Shown here in pieces: positions 23,601 to 33,736 of a DNA stretch of 64,000 nucleotides (position 1 is the stretch's first letter; each line of letters begins with the position of its first letter). Source of the stretch: Mucidula mucida (Eukaryota; Basidiomycota; Agaricomycetes; Agaricales; Physalacriaceae); contig JADNYV010000013.1 in assembly GCA_015501055.1 (NCBI GenBank), forward strand, positions 186,001 to 250,000, read 5' to 3'. Position numbers and translations under genes: made by a program. Below the pieces are notes generated by a model that saw nothing but the letters and a program-made list of their open reading frames with translations, ran no database searches and was not told where the DNA came from.

Positions 23601-24368
23601 CCGTGCAGGATGATGATGGCAAGAGCTGTAGAGAATTCTGATTTCGCCGATCCATCAACGGCAACACGTGATCGTGAACAATTGTCCCAATTCGGCGAAG
23701 ATCTAGGGGCTACAGTCTGGATTTTGCGCCACCACCTAGGACGTTGACACTCTCAACCCGCAAGTGACATGCAAAGTCAACTGGCTTTGCCTTAGTCTTT
23801 TGCCTGAACTTCCCGCCTTCCCTTGATCCCGCCCTATTGTTCTTCATGACTAGCTCAGGGTGCCGCATCGAAAGTCCCAGGCTTGTGTGTCCATTGCTCG
23901 GGCGTAGTTGGAAGCCTTTGTTGTTAACGGGGATAGCTAAGCGACGTCGGCGGTGGAAACACTTGGCTGCAGTGGCAGGGGGATCACGGTAAATCTAACT
24001 GGCGTAGCAGCCGGTCAATGCCATTCGTTTGTTATCATGATCATGGTTCGACAGAGCCAGCTTGTGAACCTATGGTCCGCTTTACAACTGCGTAAAATTA
24101 TGCTCCGTTTGAAGCTTGTATGCAGATCCAGGATGTCGCGAAGATGGCAAGAAGACACAGTGCCCGAATAATGCGCAACTGTATTTTAGGCCTGTAGTCG
24201 CTTGAGTGAAAGGTGGTCTATAGGATAAGCATAGCAGTCTCGCAGGCGCATGCAGAGACAGTATTCCCTAATATCGAGGTGTGCGGTATTATGTAGGGAA
24301 GCTTCTGCGCCACACAACGATTAATTGACCGGAAATTCCCGGACTAGCGAGACTACTTAGTACTTACA
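20690..24368 (-). mobile_element. Repeat family R, copy R2
   Basis: This is a reverse-orientation copy of the R element. The TTGACCGGAA block and terminal CTTACA are at the right end. The TATA box is at 23323-23329 (minus) and the hairpin array at about 22440-23180. A local tandem duplication of about 80 bp lies near 21330-21480, and R3 shares it. R2 is closest to R3 by shared indels. One exon-like module here is open (W-R-R-R-A-A-E-D-D) where R1 and R4 have a stop. Confidence 0.85.
22440..23180 (-). repeat. Hairpin / exon-like module array in R2
   Basis: The inverted-repeat units start near 22446, 22803, 22969 and 23128. Each is followed on the minus strand by the donor-like GTTCGT, GTATGT or GTTTGT. 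Confidence 0.65.
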
Positions 24369-24689
24369 AACCTTAAAAATAGTCATGAATCTGCATGAAG
24401 AGCGCGATATTGAAGGTGGTCGAACACCGATGTTATAGGCAACACATAAAATACCGTTTACTACTTACTAGTAATTCACTAAGTAGTTGGATTCTAACAT
24501 CCGTTGTTGAGGCCTTGCGGTACTTCTACTGGGAAGATTCTTTGGCAACAAAAAGACATCTATGGAAAGGGTCCCAACGAAAATCGAAACGCGCCTGCAC
24601 CACCTCCCACACGAACACACCCATCTGCTATACGTCAATCAAGGCACTTGACATCCGGCGATATCGGAAAGTCGACGTATACCCATCTC
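24369..24689. other. Intergenic stretch
   Basis: About 320 bp between R2 and the stop codon of the small membrane protein. The plus-strand open frame that starts at 24395 has no domain and overlaps the gene on the other strand, so it is not called. Confidence 0.4.
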
Positions 24690-25124
24690 TCAAATAATGC
24701 CACCAAAGACCAGCTCGTACGTCTGTGGAACCCCTGCTTCTCTGTTCAAGCTACGCAAATCGCACTCCGCAAATACTCGCAACCCGATGGCCACTTTTCC
24801 AACGATCCAACGAAGTAGCACGAGTCCGAACCAAATCCCAAAGATTAGCGCCAAACCGACAAAGGCGAATTCCGTTTTGAAGTGAGGAATATCACTGAGC
24901 CAAGTGCGCATCCACAAAAGGCGGGGAAGAATGACAGAAGCAAGTAACAAGGACGCGAATATGAAGATGGGAGTGAGCGTGCGATTTACACGCCTTTCGT
25001 TGATGTCTGGGTCGTTGAGGATACGGACAAGGACACTTTGCGCGTGTTCAACGAGAGATTTGGACACAGGAGTATGTATGACGGTGTGCGAGATGGTGGA
25101 ATGCTTCATGCGAGACGTGGACAT
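24690..25124 (-). CDS. Small membrane protein, two predicted TM helices
   Basis: A single open frame of 144 residues begins MSTSRMKHSTISHT. Two hydrophobic segments are visible at about residues 51-71 (TPIFIFASLLLASVILPRLLW) and 85-106 (FAFVGLALIFGIWFGLVLLRW), followed by a soluble tail ending VFGGII. It lies 118 bp downstream of SF3A2 on the same strand. No family is recognised, and the topology suggests an organelle or ER membrane protein. The absence of introns is unusual here but possible for so short a gene. Confidence 0.6.
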   Translation of the reverse strand: MSTSRMKHSTISHTVIHTPVSKSLVEHAQSVLVRILNDPDINERRVNRTLTPIFIFASLLLASVILPRLLWMRTWLSDIPHFKTEFAFVGLALIFGIWFGLVLLRWIVGKVAIGLRVFAECDLRSLNREAGVPQTYELVFGGII

Positions 25125-25242
25125 GGCGGTAGAAGAGAAAAGCGTTTATGATCGACAAGAATTGTTCAGGCGATCTGGTCAACGCAAGTGAGGCTGCATA
25201 GATGCTGTACAACAAAACAGGTAGATACCAGATATCAATCTC

Positions 25243-26100
25243 TCACTGGTACGCCAAACGGAACATGAACTGGAAGCTGTACTGTTTGGTGTCGAAATCC
25301 CAGTGCGACCAATTCCAGTAGCCAGCGTCATCGGCCTCGTCCTCAATTTCCCGAGCTGGGATGCGGAACGCAATGGTCTCATAGGGCTCGGCAGCGACCT
25401 AGACAGGCATTAGTCACATGGTAAGATACAACGAAAGAAAACTCACAATGAGATACTGGTACGCCTTATTCGGCGCCTCCCTTTTCTGCTCCCATGCACT
25501 CATAAACCGCCTCCGAGGAACGACGCCAAGCTTGATCTGGGGGAGATGGACCTGCACCATCATACCCTCTTTTCCGGTGTCCAAGTCGCGCACTTTCGTG
25601 ACCCGATATCCAGGCCGTCCAATCTTCAAAAACACCTTGCGCTGGATGTTGCTCTGCGTCGGCGCAATCATCAGCTGTGTGTCTTTGGCATCGCGCGCCG
25701 CACGTCGAGCCAGATTGGTCTGGTGCTTTTTGCCTTGCGTGTGGGCGAGGTAAGAGCCTTCATTGGTGTGCAGCGTCAGGCAAAGTCGGCATTCGAGTGA
25801 GCCGAGATGGTTGCGCAAAATGTAAGGATCCTGCAGCTCGTTTAGACACTCACAATAGCTGGACCGACACGCACCTTGGCCAAATCTATCGTCTCCAAAG
25901 CAAGTTTCCGCAGACGCTCACGGCGGTCGACGTTGGTCTCGGACGCGCCAGCGACACCACCGCCGCCAAACTTGGAGCCGACTCGATTCTAGTTTGTTTT
26001 AGCATGAATTGGCTTTTGTGAACACGAAGCATACCTGGTAATCTGACAAGATTCAGTACAACATTCAAACTGTCAAATAACAAAGGAAAAGCTCACCCAT
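25243..26100 (-). CDS. SF3A2: Splicing factor 3A subunit 2 (SF3a66/Prp11)
   Basis: Five exons (26100-26097, 26042-26035, 25988-25875, 25830-25447, 25398-25243) give 221 residues, the length usual for fungal forms that lack the metazoan proline-rich tail. The N-terminus is MDYQNRVGSKFGGGG. A matrin-type C2H2 zinc finger is visible (CRLCLTLHTNEGSYLAHTQG, then K-K-H). The C-terminus reads EIEDEADDAGYWNWSHWD. SF3A2 is part of the U2 snRNP SF3a complex and is needed for prespliceosome assembly. The first two coding exons are only 4 and 8 nt; their join was chosen because it restores the conserved N-terminus in phase. Confidence 0.95.
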
Positions 26101-27008
26101 TTTGAGAAATTATATGTTGATTGTGGAGGGAGAATGGACGGCGTGTTTAGTTAGTGTATAGCCGCTTTGATTTGATCGGGCCAAATTGTTTTCTTTGACT
26201 CCCACGGCCCCGACTGCACCTTGTAATCAAGTCTACTTTCCCTTCCTTTCTGAGCTCACGAGAAGAGATCCAAGCCCAGTCAATCCCAGTCAATCCTCTC
26301 TTTTCGATGAGTTATTGTAGAGAACACCATGGTACCTCGGATTCGGAAAGAAATAATGTCGACTGTATTCAGGCTGTATTGCCTGGACGTCGAATGGATG
26401 CTCTCCGCCCTGTTTTGTGAATCGCTCTCGATCCATGTCAAGACTTGTAACAATGAGGTTGGCATACAAACGACTAGCCTCTGGATTGCCTATTGACCCC
26501 CTTCCAAACTACGTTTCTTGTTCGTCGCTCTACTCCTCCGTGCCTGCCTCGCATCCGACGCTCTCCTCCTTCTATACGCCGCTCTCAGCTCGTCCACTGT
26601 TGCACTGGGATGTGGTTGCTTTCGTCCCCCGTGATGTTGTCCGGCTGTGGCTGCATCACTCGGTGGGTTGGAGTGCTTCTCGACTTTGTGTTGAGTGACA
26701 GTGTGCGGTGCTACAACACTTGCTCTTACCGATGATTTGGCTTTCGACTGGGGCATTGATATGTCGAGTGGCTGTCTTTGTGGTCTTGCTCAAAGGGTGT
26801 TACGCAAGGTAACAAAGGTTGCTATTCTGTGACTCGAGTGGCGTTTGGTGTGTGCTGTACTTGAAGCCCTACGTCCGAGTACTGTATCGTTGCATCGTCA
26901 GTTCGTCTTAGCTTGACAGGAGTAATATTTTCGCTGCTGCTCATGACATTGATGTTCGACGCCCTTCAATGTCGCACTATTCAAGCAGAGTCATGTTTAA
27001 ATTCAAGG
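26101..27008. other. Upstream region of SF3A2, no supported gene
   Basis: About 900 bp between SF3A2 and repeat R3. A minus-strand frame (26490-26756) is Arg/Ser/Gln-rich and has a plus-strand rival across the same bases, so neither is called. The part next to 26100 presumably holds the SF3A2 promoter. Confidence 0.4.
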
Positions 27009-30000
27009 CTTGTAAGAACTCACGCTAGCGCGGGAATTTCCGGTCAACTGGTCGCTATGTGGCGCAGAAGTTTCCATACTTTATACACCACACCCGGAGA
27101 TCACAAAAATCCCATATCTACGTGCGCATTATTGCTGAAGATACGAATGCGGTATACTTATTTTCGATACCAGCTTCCACACGAGCGACTCCAAATCTAC
27201 TACAATCGCGAACTGGTTGTGACTGCTTGCTATATTCGCAAGTTCCTGGATCTAGATGCCAGCTTGTAAGCCGTGCAATATGGGTGTGCCCTTCATTTAA
27301 AACATGGGTCTTTCGAACCAAAACCAAACAAATAGTACTACTCTTGAGGTGCCACGCATCTTAGATGTACCGTGACCCCCCTGCCACTGCAGCCAAGTGG
27401 CTCCATCGCCGACGTCGCTTAGCTATCTCCGGTTAAAACAAAGGCTTCCAACTATGCCCGAGCAATGGACACACAAGCCTGGGACTTTCGATGCACACCC
27501 TGATCTAGTCATGCAGAACAATAGGGCGGGATCAAGGGAAGACGGAGAAATCGACCAAAAGACTGGAGCAAAGTCAGTCGACTTTGCATGTCCATTGCAG
27601 GCTGAGAGTGTCAACGTCCTGGGTGGCGGCGCGAAATACAGAGCCTGTAGCCCCTAGGTCTTTCCCAAATTGGGACAATTGTTCACGATCACGTGTGCCG
27701 TTGATGGATCGGCGAAATCAGAATTCTCTACAGCTCTTGCCATCATCATCCTGCACGGTGTTGAATCCTCTTCTCTGAGAATGACCACCTGGCGCATAGC
27801 AATACACAACTCACCCACTTGTACACCTGTCTCAAGCCCGGGAGAACGGCCGTTCTTACCCTGTCTACGACTGGAGTTGAACAAAGACGCCACCAAATGC
27901 AGTGCAGGGCTGCACGCAGCTTAACACGAGGACTCCATTATCGCTGCTTCTGATCTACGGGAACTCGGCTGACCTTTGTTCGACTGATATCCCCGATTAA
28001 CAGACAACAACAGGACCACACTCTACAGCTATAAAGCCACGAGAACGGGCGCCTATCCTCTTTATTTACTACCCCCACCATTGACGCAAAGGACATCGCT
28101 CAACTCTTTACTCAACACTCTGACCTCTACTACAGGACCCGACCATCCATCATGAAGGATTGTGGCGCTTACGCGCGCAAACCAGGATGACAGCGACGAC
28201 GAAGCCTGGCTGTCTATGAGCAGACAAGTTTGTGCTTCCTCGCCGATTTACTCTCCTTTGACGTCTGATCTGTGTCTAGTCATTGAATTGTCTTGCTCAT
28301 AACATCATGGACTAACCCTTAGGAAACGGTGGCGACAACATCAAGACGACAGCCAGGACAAGCCCTGGTTGTCTATGAGCAGACAAGTTTGTGGATTCCC
28401 GCTTATGTTCTTCTCTGATATTGACTCATTGTGGTCCAGTCATTGGATTGTCTCGCTCATAAATTCAAACACTAAGTCTAGAAAACGGTGGCGAAGACGC
28501 GCCGCCGAGGACGACAGTCAGGGCAAGACCTGGCTGTCTATGAGAAGACAAGTATGTGCTTCTTCGTGCCCTCCTTCAGGCTCTGATTGTTGTCTAGTCA
28601 TTCAATCGTCTTGCTCATAAACATGATTCGTGTCGACAAGCTGTGGCGATGACAGCAAGGACATCTGAAAGGATTATGAGCAGACAGGTGCACGACTTCC
28701 CACTCTTCGCTTCGCCTATCGCTGATCATCGCTTGCAGAAGATGTCTGCTCATAATAAATCTCAAGAATGAAAAGACTAGTGCGTGACAACCTGTTCATA
28801 GTATCTTCGCCGCTGATCTCCAGAAAAAGTCTTTTCAAAATGACAACCGCAAGAAGGGTGGTGACAGCCAGGGGCAACCTGGCTGTCTTTGAGTAGAAGA
28901 GTTCGCTTTCCCTCCCACTCCTCGGTCGCCACTGACAATCGCTTATAGGAAACAGTCCTCTTAAATCGACTACAACCTAAAGTACGCTTTCGCTATATGC
29001 CCGCTGCTTCCATCGTTAACATCACCTCAGGCCGACATCTGAAAATGAAACGATAGATGCCGCCCCAGCCGTCGACACGGCGCGTCCTCGGATTCACACC
29101 ACAGGGCGTCGGAGAGCCTTCGGGCCCTTGACTTCCCGCACCTCACTTGTTCCAGGTACCGTTAAGAGTAACGGCTCGGTGCGGGTTGGCCTGGATGCCG
29201 ACGAGTCCTTCCCTCCATGTCCCACAGCGCTGGCGCCGTGGGGACTGGTCGGGGATTGACTGTACTTTGTGGTCACTGTATCCGAGGCGTGTCCGCCGCG
29301 CCTTGAGGGGTTGGGGATCGCGGGGCTATCACGCCTGTCCACGCTCGTTGAGCAGACCACTGACGAAAAACGGGTCGCATCTCCTCAAAAAGGCTGTGGG
29401 GCCTTTAGCGCGCTCTGGATGTAGTCGGGGGCGAGATGTGGGTTTGGTTCAGTCCCTTTAAATGAACCCGTCCGCTGGCTGCGCCCCGAGAGGATGCCGC
29501 TATATCAAGAGATCCTCGGTGCAGTCGGCGGGCAGGTGTGACGGTGGTGAGTTTTCTGTTTTCCAACATCGACCACTTATTTATTGACCGAGTCTTAGAG
29601 TCCCTATGTGGCTCCACCGAAGCATTGACACTGGGGCTCGCAGAGTGTTGGCCACATAATGCGGGTTCGACGTCCACGGGCGTTGAGGGCTTGACGCGAC
29701 AAGCCACCCGGTTCTGGGAATCGGTCACTTTGCAGCAGTGTTCCGCGCGCCCCCTTGACGTGGGTTCCCAGCTTATGCCCTCGGGCGACTAAGCAGCGCG
29801 TTAAACCGTAAGCTTTGTCTCGAGTGTCTGGGGTTCCTTGTGCCGTCTTATGTTCTTCTTCTGCCTCCCTTCTGTTCTTGTCTGCTTCTCTGACAGTGCG
29901 CTGAGTGTTGGGGTTCCGCGTGCTTTCTCATGTTCCTCTTCTGCTTCTCCTCTGTTCTTTTCTATTTTTCTGATAGTGCGCTGAGTGTTGAAGGTTTTCT

Positions 30001-30385
30001 TTCGAGTATATGACTTCCACTGGAAGCCTTGCGCTGAGTTTCTTCATGGTCTTCTTTTTCTATGCTTCAAAGTGTGTGTCTCGTACTTGACGGCTTCTGA
30101 GTGTTTGACCTGCTATTCATCGTCACGAGTACCGTCTCTCTACTTACGGTCTCGCTCTTCGCGTAGATATCTTTCTGTATGACAGCCCGGTAGCTTTCCT
30201 TACTGGGGTTTTTCCCTCGACGAGGTTTTCCCCAGAAGGTTTTGATGCACCCGTGGTCTTTGTGTTTCCTTTTTTAGTCACGTGGTACAGCTCTCGCAAT
30301 GAAATTTGGCTACTCTAGAGCGCAAAGCCCACCAAACTCAAGAACGTAAGTTACAAATAGCACCCCGTTGCCCAAGCGTGTGGCG
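27009..30385 (+). mobile_element. Repeat family R, copy R3
   Basis: This copy has the same orientation as R1. It opens with TGTAAG and the TTTCCGGTCAA block, has a TATA box at 28030-28036 and a module array at about 28150-28900. It shares the duplicated GCGCTGAGTGTTG segment with R2. The right end fades near 30385, about 100 bp before the start codon of the P-loop protein gene. It lacks the SEC8-derived flank found beside R2 and R4. Confidence 0.85.
28150..28900 (+). repeat. Hairpin / exon-like module array in R3
   Basis: The hairpins start near 28346, 28513 and 28861, with a degenerate first unit near 28190. Two stem changes (C to T in one arm at 28346-28371 and at 28513-28538) keep pairing as G-U wobble in the sense strand, and are synonymous in the W-L-S-M reading frame. 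Confidence 0.65.
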
Positions 30386-30481
30386 TACAACGACTGAAGG
30401 TCTCGGTTGGATGTTAGTCACGATCTGAAACAAGCTGTTTGGTGTTGTTTAACTTTGGGGAATCGAAACCTATCCCAGATC

Positions 30482-31871
30482 ATGAGCAACCCGGATGTCG
30501 ACAGAATTGCCTCGCTCAATTGGGAGGCCATCAATTGTGGCGTGCTGGCTGACGATTTAGATGGCCCGTCGACAGCTCAGATAGCTTCCATGCTCATCGA
30601 TGCCGAAGGTGATTTTATTTCACTTCTTTCCAAACGACTCTTCACCGATATGATAGATGGCGAGACCGGTACGTTGAGCTTACCATCACTGCTTCGTCCC
30701 TCATATCGTAGGTACTCAGGCCCATGGCCTCTTCCCTTCGACTTCGCCTGGCAGAAACTCTCAGAAACTGGCTATTGGACTCCCTTCTGGGCGTACTGGT
30801 GGGGAAACCCCGATCCCCTGGATGACTTGGATGGCTTTGCTTATAATGCTTCTCGCGTCCTACTCCCTCCATCCCTCCGCATGCCCCAGCTTTCCCCATC
30901 AGGTGGCCAAGTATTCGTAACAGAAGACTTTGCACGGCTTCGGTTGCGTATCCTGAAGATGTGGACCGCTATCAACATGACCGGCATATCGTATTTACGA
31001 GGTGAACCTGCGAATGAGTGGGTTCGCTCGTCAATCGCTGGTATCATACTAACAGGCCAGCCTGGTGTCGGTGTGTACTTACAATCTCCGGCTCTTAATT
31101 CGACTGACGAACCTTGATAGGCAAAAGCGTCTTCATTTGGTATCTTTTGATATTCCTCCTGCAGCACAAACAGCGTGTTGCGCTCAGCACTGGGCAATCC
31201 GTCCTCGAGTTCCGCTATGACGGCGTCTACCGCTCCAAGTACCCTGACCCGGTCATCGACATGATGTGTACCCCCCTCCAGTTCTGGAGCCTCATCGACA
31301 CGAGTGGCCCAGCGCGCAGTGCCGTGACGGTGGAAAAGGCGTTCCCTGTTCATGCTGTAGATTGCATGGACTGTAATCCGCCCTGGACCAAGTGCGACTA
31401 TATAAAAGTCCTCATATGCGACCTTGGAGTAATGTCCTGGCTCTCACTGCAGCGTATGTCTTTTGACTCGTTCCTGGGTGGGGGGCCTAATGCAACGATT
31501 CTGTTAGTGTAAAGCTAGACAGGCATGCATCGACTTCACCAGACTGGGTGATCGAGGACTTGATTCGAAAACACGGGCCTATCCCACGCACGGTCATTGC
31601 CGCGGCGACAGACAACATGCGCTTTGACGAGATGTTGAGGAATCGATTGGACTGGGCACAATTCAAGCAGCTGGACCTTGATCTTCGAGTCGGCATCGCT
31701 CCCCTCGAAGAGGTCGCTAAAACTCGGTTCCTTCCTCCCGATGTTCAATTCCCGTATGATGTCTTCCTCGTTGAACCAATTCCAGCTGCGAAGTTGGCTG
31801 ACAGTGACGAAGGCCGCATCAGGTTTGTTTCTGAATATATCAAATATCTTGTTGAGGGTCTTGTCGTTTAG
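30482..31871 (+). CDS. P-loop NTPase-like protein of the fungal Crinkler/RHS type
   Basis: Three exons (30482-31070, 31121-31453, 31519-31871) give 424 residues. After an N-terminal region of about 190 residues comes a clear Walker A motif split by the first intron (TGQPGVGKSVFIWYLL), then a hydrophobic helix and a mixed alpha/beta region ending EYIKYLVEGLVV. The layout, N-terminal domain plus G-x-P-G-x-G-K-S with aliphatic tail, is that seen in large expanded families of fungal and oomycete Crinkler-like or retrotransposon-hot-spot-like proteins. I cannot see the C-terminal nuclease residues with certainty. It begins about 100 bp from the end of repeat R3. It is frame-intact. Function is inferred only; secretion is not indicated. 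Confidence 0.65.
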
Positions 31872-32131
31872 ATTTTCATAGGCAATGATGTACTATTGAT
31901 TGTGTTTCTGCCTCAAGCGCGCGCCGTAATCCGCACGAGGTAGTGATAGCCCTATGAGATCACAATCTGGGTGCACCGTAAGTAATTTGCAAGAACGATT
32001 TTTCTTTACGGGGTGAACGATTGAGATTATCGAGAAGAAAACGCCAGATGTGACAAGGCTGAGCTCAATGTCCGAAAGATCTGGGACACCTGCGCGACAT
32101 CGGTGTGACATTGGCGATCCACTGACGGCAT

Positions 32132-33274
32132 TTAGTCTAAAATCTCGACGCTATCAATGTCTTCTGGTAGAAGTTCATCCTTTGACACCACCCGCGATTC
32201 AAACATGGCTTCCAACCAACGGGAAACGTACGGTAAATCCGGATGTCTCCAGGTGTTTCGCACTAAATAGGGATTCGTCAGGGAATATGGGTAGAATCTA
32301 CGACAAGTCAAGACGTGCATGTTACTACGGCAGACAGCCGTGCTTACGCGAAAACACAGAAATCCGCGTGTGTAGGTTTGGAACCAGCAAGGAAGCACCC
32401 AGGCTCGCCACGCTGAGCTCTCTCTTCTAACAGAAGATTTATGAGCCCCAATCTATGGAAACAAATCAGCAGCAACCAGAATACAGAGAGCGTCAACAAA
32501 CTGTTTCCGTGCACGCGCGTACTGTTCCTTGAGCCACATCCGGTCCGCATTTTGCGCCGTCAGTTCGTCCAATTTAAGTCGTCCGCATTTCGCAAGAAAG
32601 TGTGCACGACTTCTCAAGTCTGCTCGATCACCACTGTCCGGGAATTGGGCATAGCTCTAGCTGGGATCGGTGGCGTGCTGAGAAAGGCAAACACGGCATT
32701 ACGACTTACGGTGTGGAGGACGCAAGGTCGCAGTTCGTGCGCCATGCATTTGTCGACCTGAAGTGGGTGTGAGTTCAGATCTCCAGACAACAGCCTGATC
32801 AACTAACCCATTGTTCGATAAACCGCGCGTGCGCGCGCCCAGCGATCGTGTCCTCAGGAGCGCCATTGCCGGCAGGTGCATAGATAGACTTGACAGGAGA
32901 CGAATACGTTTTCTCTACCTAATACGACGTCGATGAGGCGAACGCGTAGTTCCAGAGTTGACATACTTACATATTGCGCGATCTCGTACGAATCCATAAT
33001 CGTCCTCTCCATCCCATCTTGTGCTCTGATTACTATGATCTGAACGCGTTTATCAATAGTCGCAGACCAGGAGAGTGATAGCACTTACTGGCACAGTAAC
33101 ACTCGCCAATCCCAAGCGCGCAGGCAGCTCCTCTCGTAGTTGCGTCAACGTGACGAGCTCAGTCTTGAAGGGGACATTGAGCAGTCTCAGAGGGAGAAGG
33201 GTCTTCCACACGTGAGGCGCGAAGGACATGGGCTCCTTCGGATAGACAAAGCTGGAAAGGGTGATGGTCTCCAT
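32132..33274 (-). CDS. Glutathione S-transferase family protein
   Basis: Seven exons (33274-33089, 33039-32971, 32918-32808, 32757-32710, 32656-32502, 32452-32348, 32297-32132) join in consistent phase to 279 residues. The N-terminal thioredoxin-like half has SFAPHVWKTLLPLRLLNVPF, the V-P loop (cis-proline) before the second exon, and DSYEIAQY, the usual E/D-S contact for glutathione. The C-terminal helical half has GSKPTHADFCVFA, matching the conserved helix-capping A-D motif of GSTs. It resembles fungal Ure2p/etherase-like GSTs in lacking an obvious N-terminal catalytic Cys or Ser. It probably conjugates or isomerises xenobiotics or aromatic compounds in the cytosol. It lies between the P-loop gene (convergent) and a P450 on the same strand. 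Confidence 0.85.
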
Positions 33275-33736
33275 CGGAGGGAGGATAACAAGATAGTGCT
33301 CATTTTTGGGAGGTGTGCGAGATAGGGGTGTTCAATTCCCATTTGGTGATCCTCCCGTTTCGACGGAACGGATGCCGGAAGCCATATTATCAGCGCTCTG
33401 AATGACTTATCATCTAGTTCACAAGCAACGTTCCATACTTATGCGTAGACTTCGAATGGATATGGTTGACTGAATTGCAAGATGAGAAGGCACACACAGA
33501 TCAACGCATGAAGATATCATAGAAGTATTCAATAAAATAACGTGAAGTACAACGTTTACTTTTACAAGTGAGAGAGAGAATGTTGAGCTAAGGTTACAAT
33601 CAATGGACCTGGCATTGTGGATGTCATTAAGAGCGAAGAGAAAGACGCGTGCTGCGATGGTGAAGGTCGAAGGTACAACAGCGTGGACATGCACAGAGAG
33701 AGGGAGGTGGTATCGCGTCGGTTCGTGTCATAATAT

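Larger units (their letters stand above)
19905..24368. repeat. Segmental duplicate of 56283-60660 (SEC8 tail plus repeat)
   Basis: The segment runs from just before the last intron acceptor of SEC8, through its final exon, stop and about 580 bp of 3' flank, into repeat copy R2. The same order is present at 56283-60660, where SEC8 is complete. The two copies differ by scattered substitutions and small indels, so the duplication is not recent. The left edge coincides with CTGAG...CTCGTTTAG, found in both copies. Confidence 0.85.

Noticed and set aside
26490..26756. Arg-rich minus-strand ORF
   Set aside because: An equally long frame lies on the other strand, there is no domain or splice support, and composition accounts for it.
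30676..30718. Consensus-like intron inside the P-loop gene first exon
   Set aside because: Removing these 43 bases would shift the frame and destroy the conserved downstream reading, which is open through this segment without splicing.
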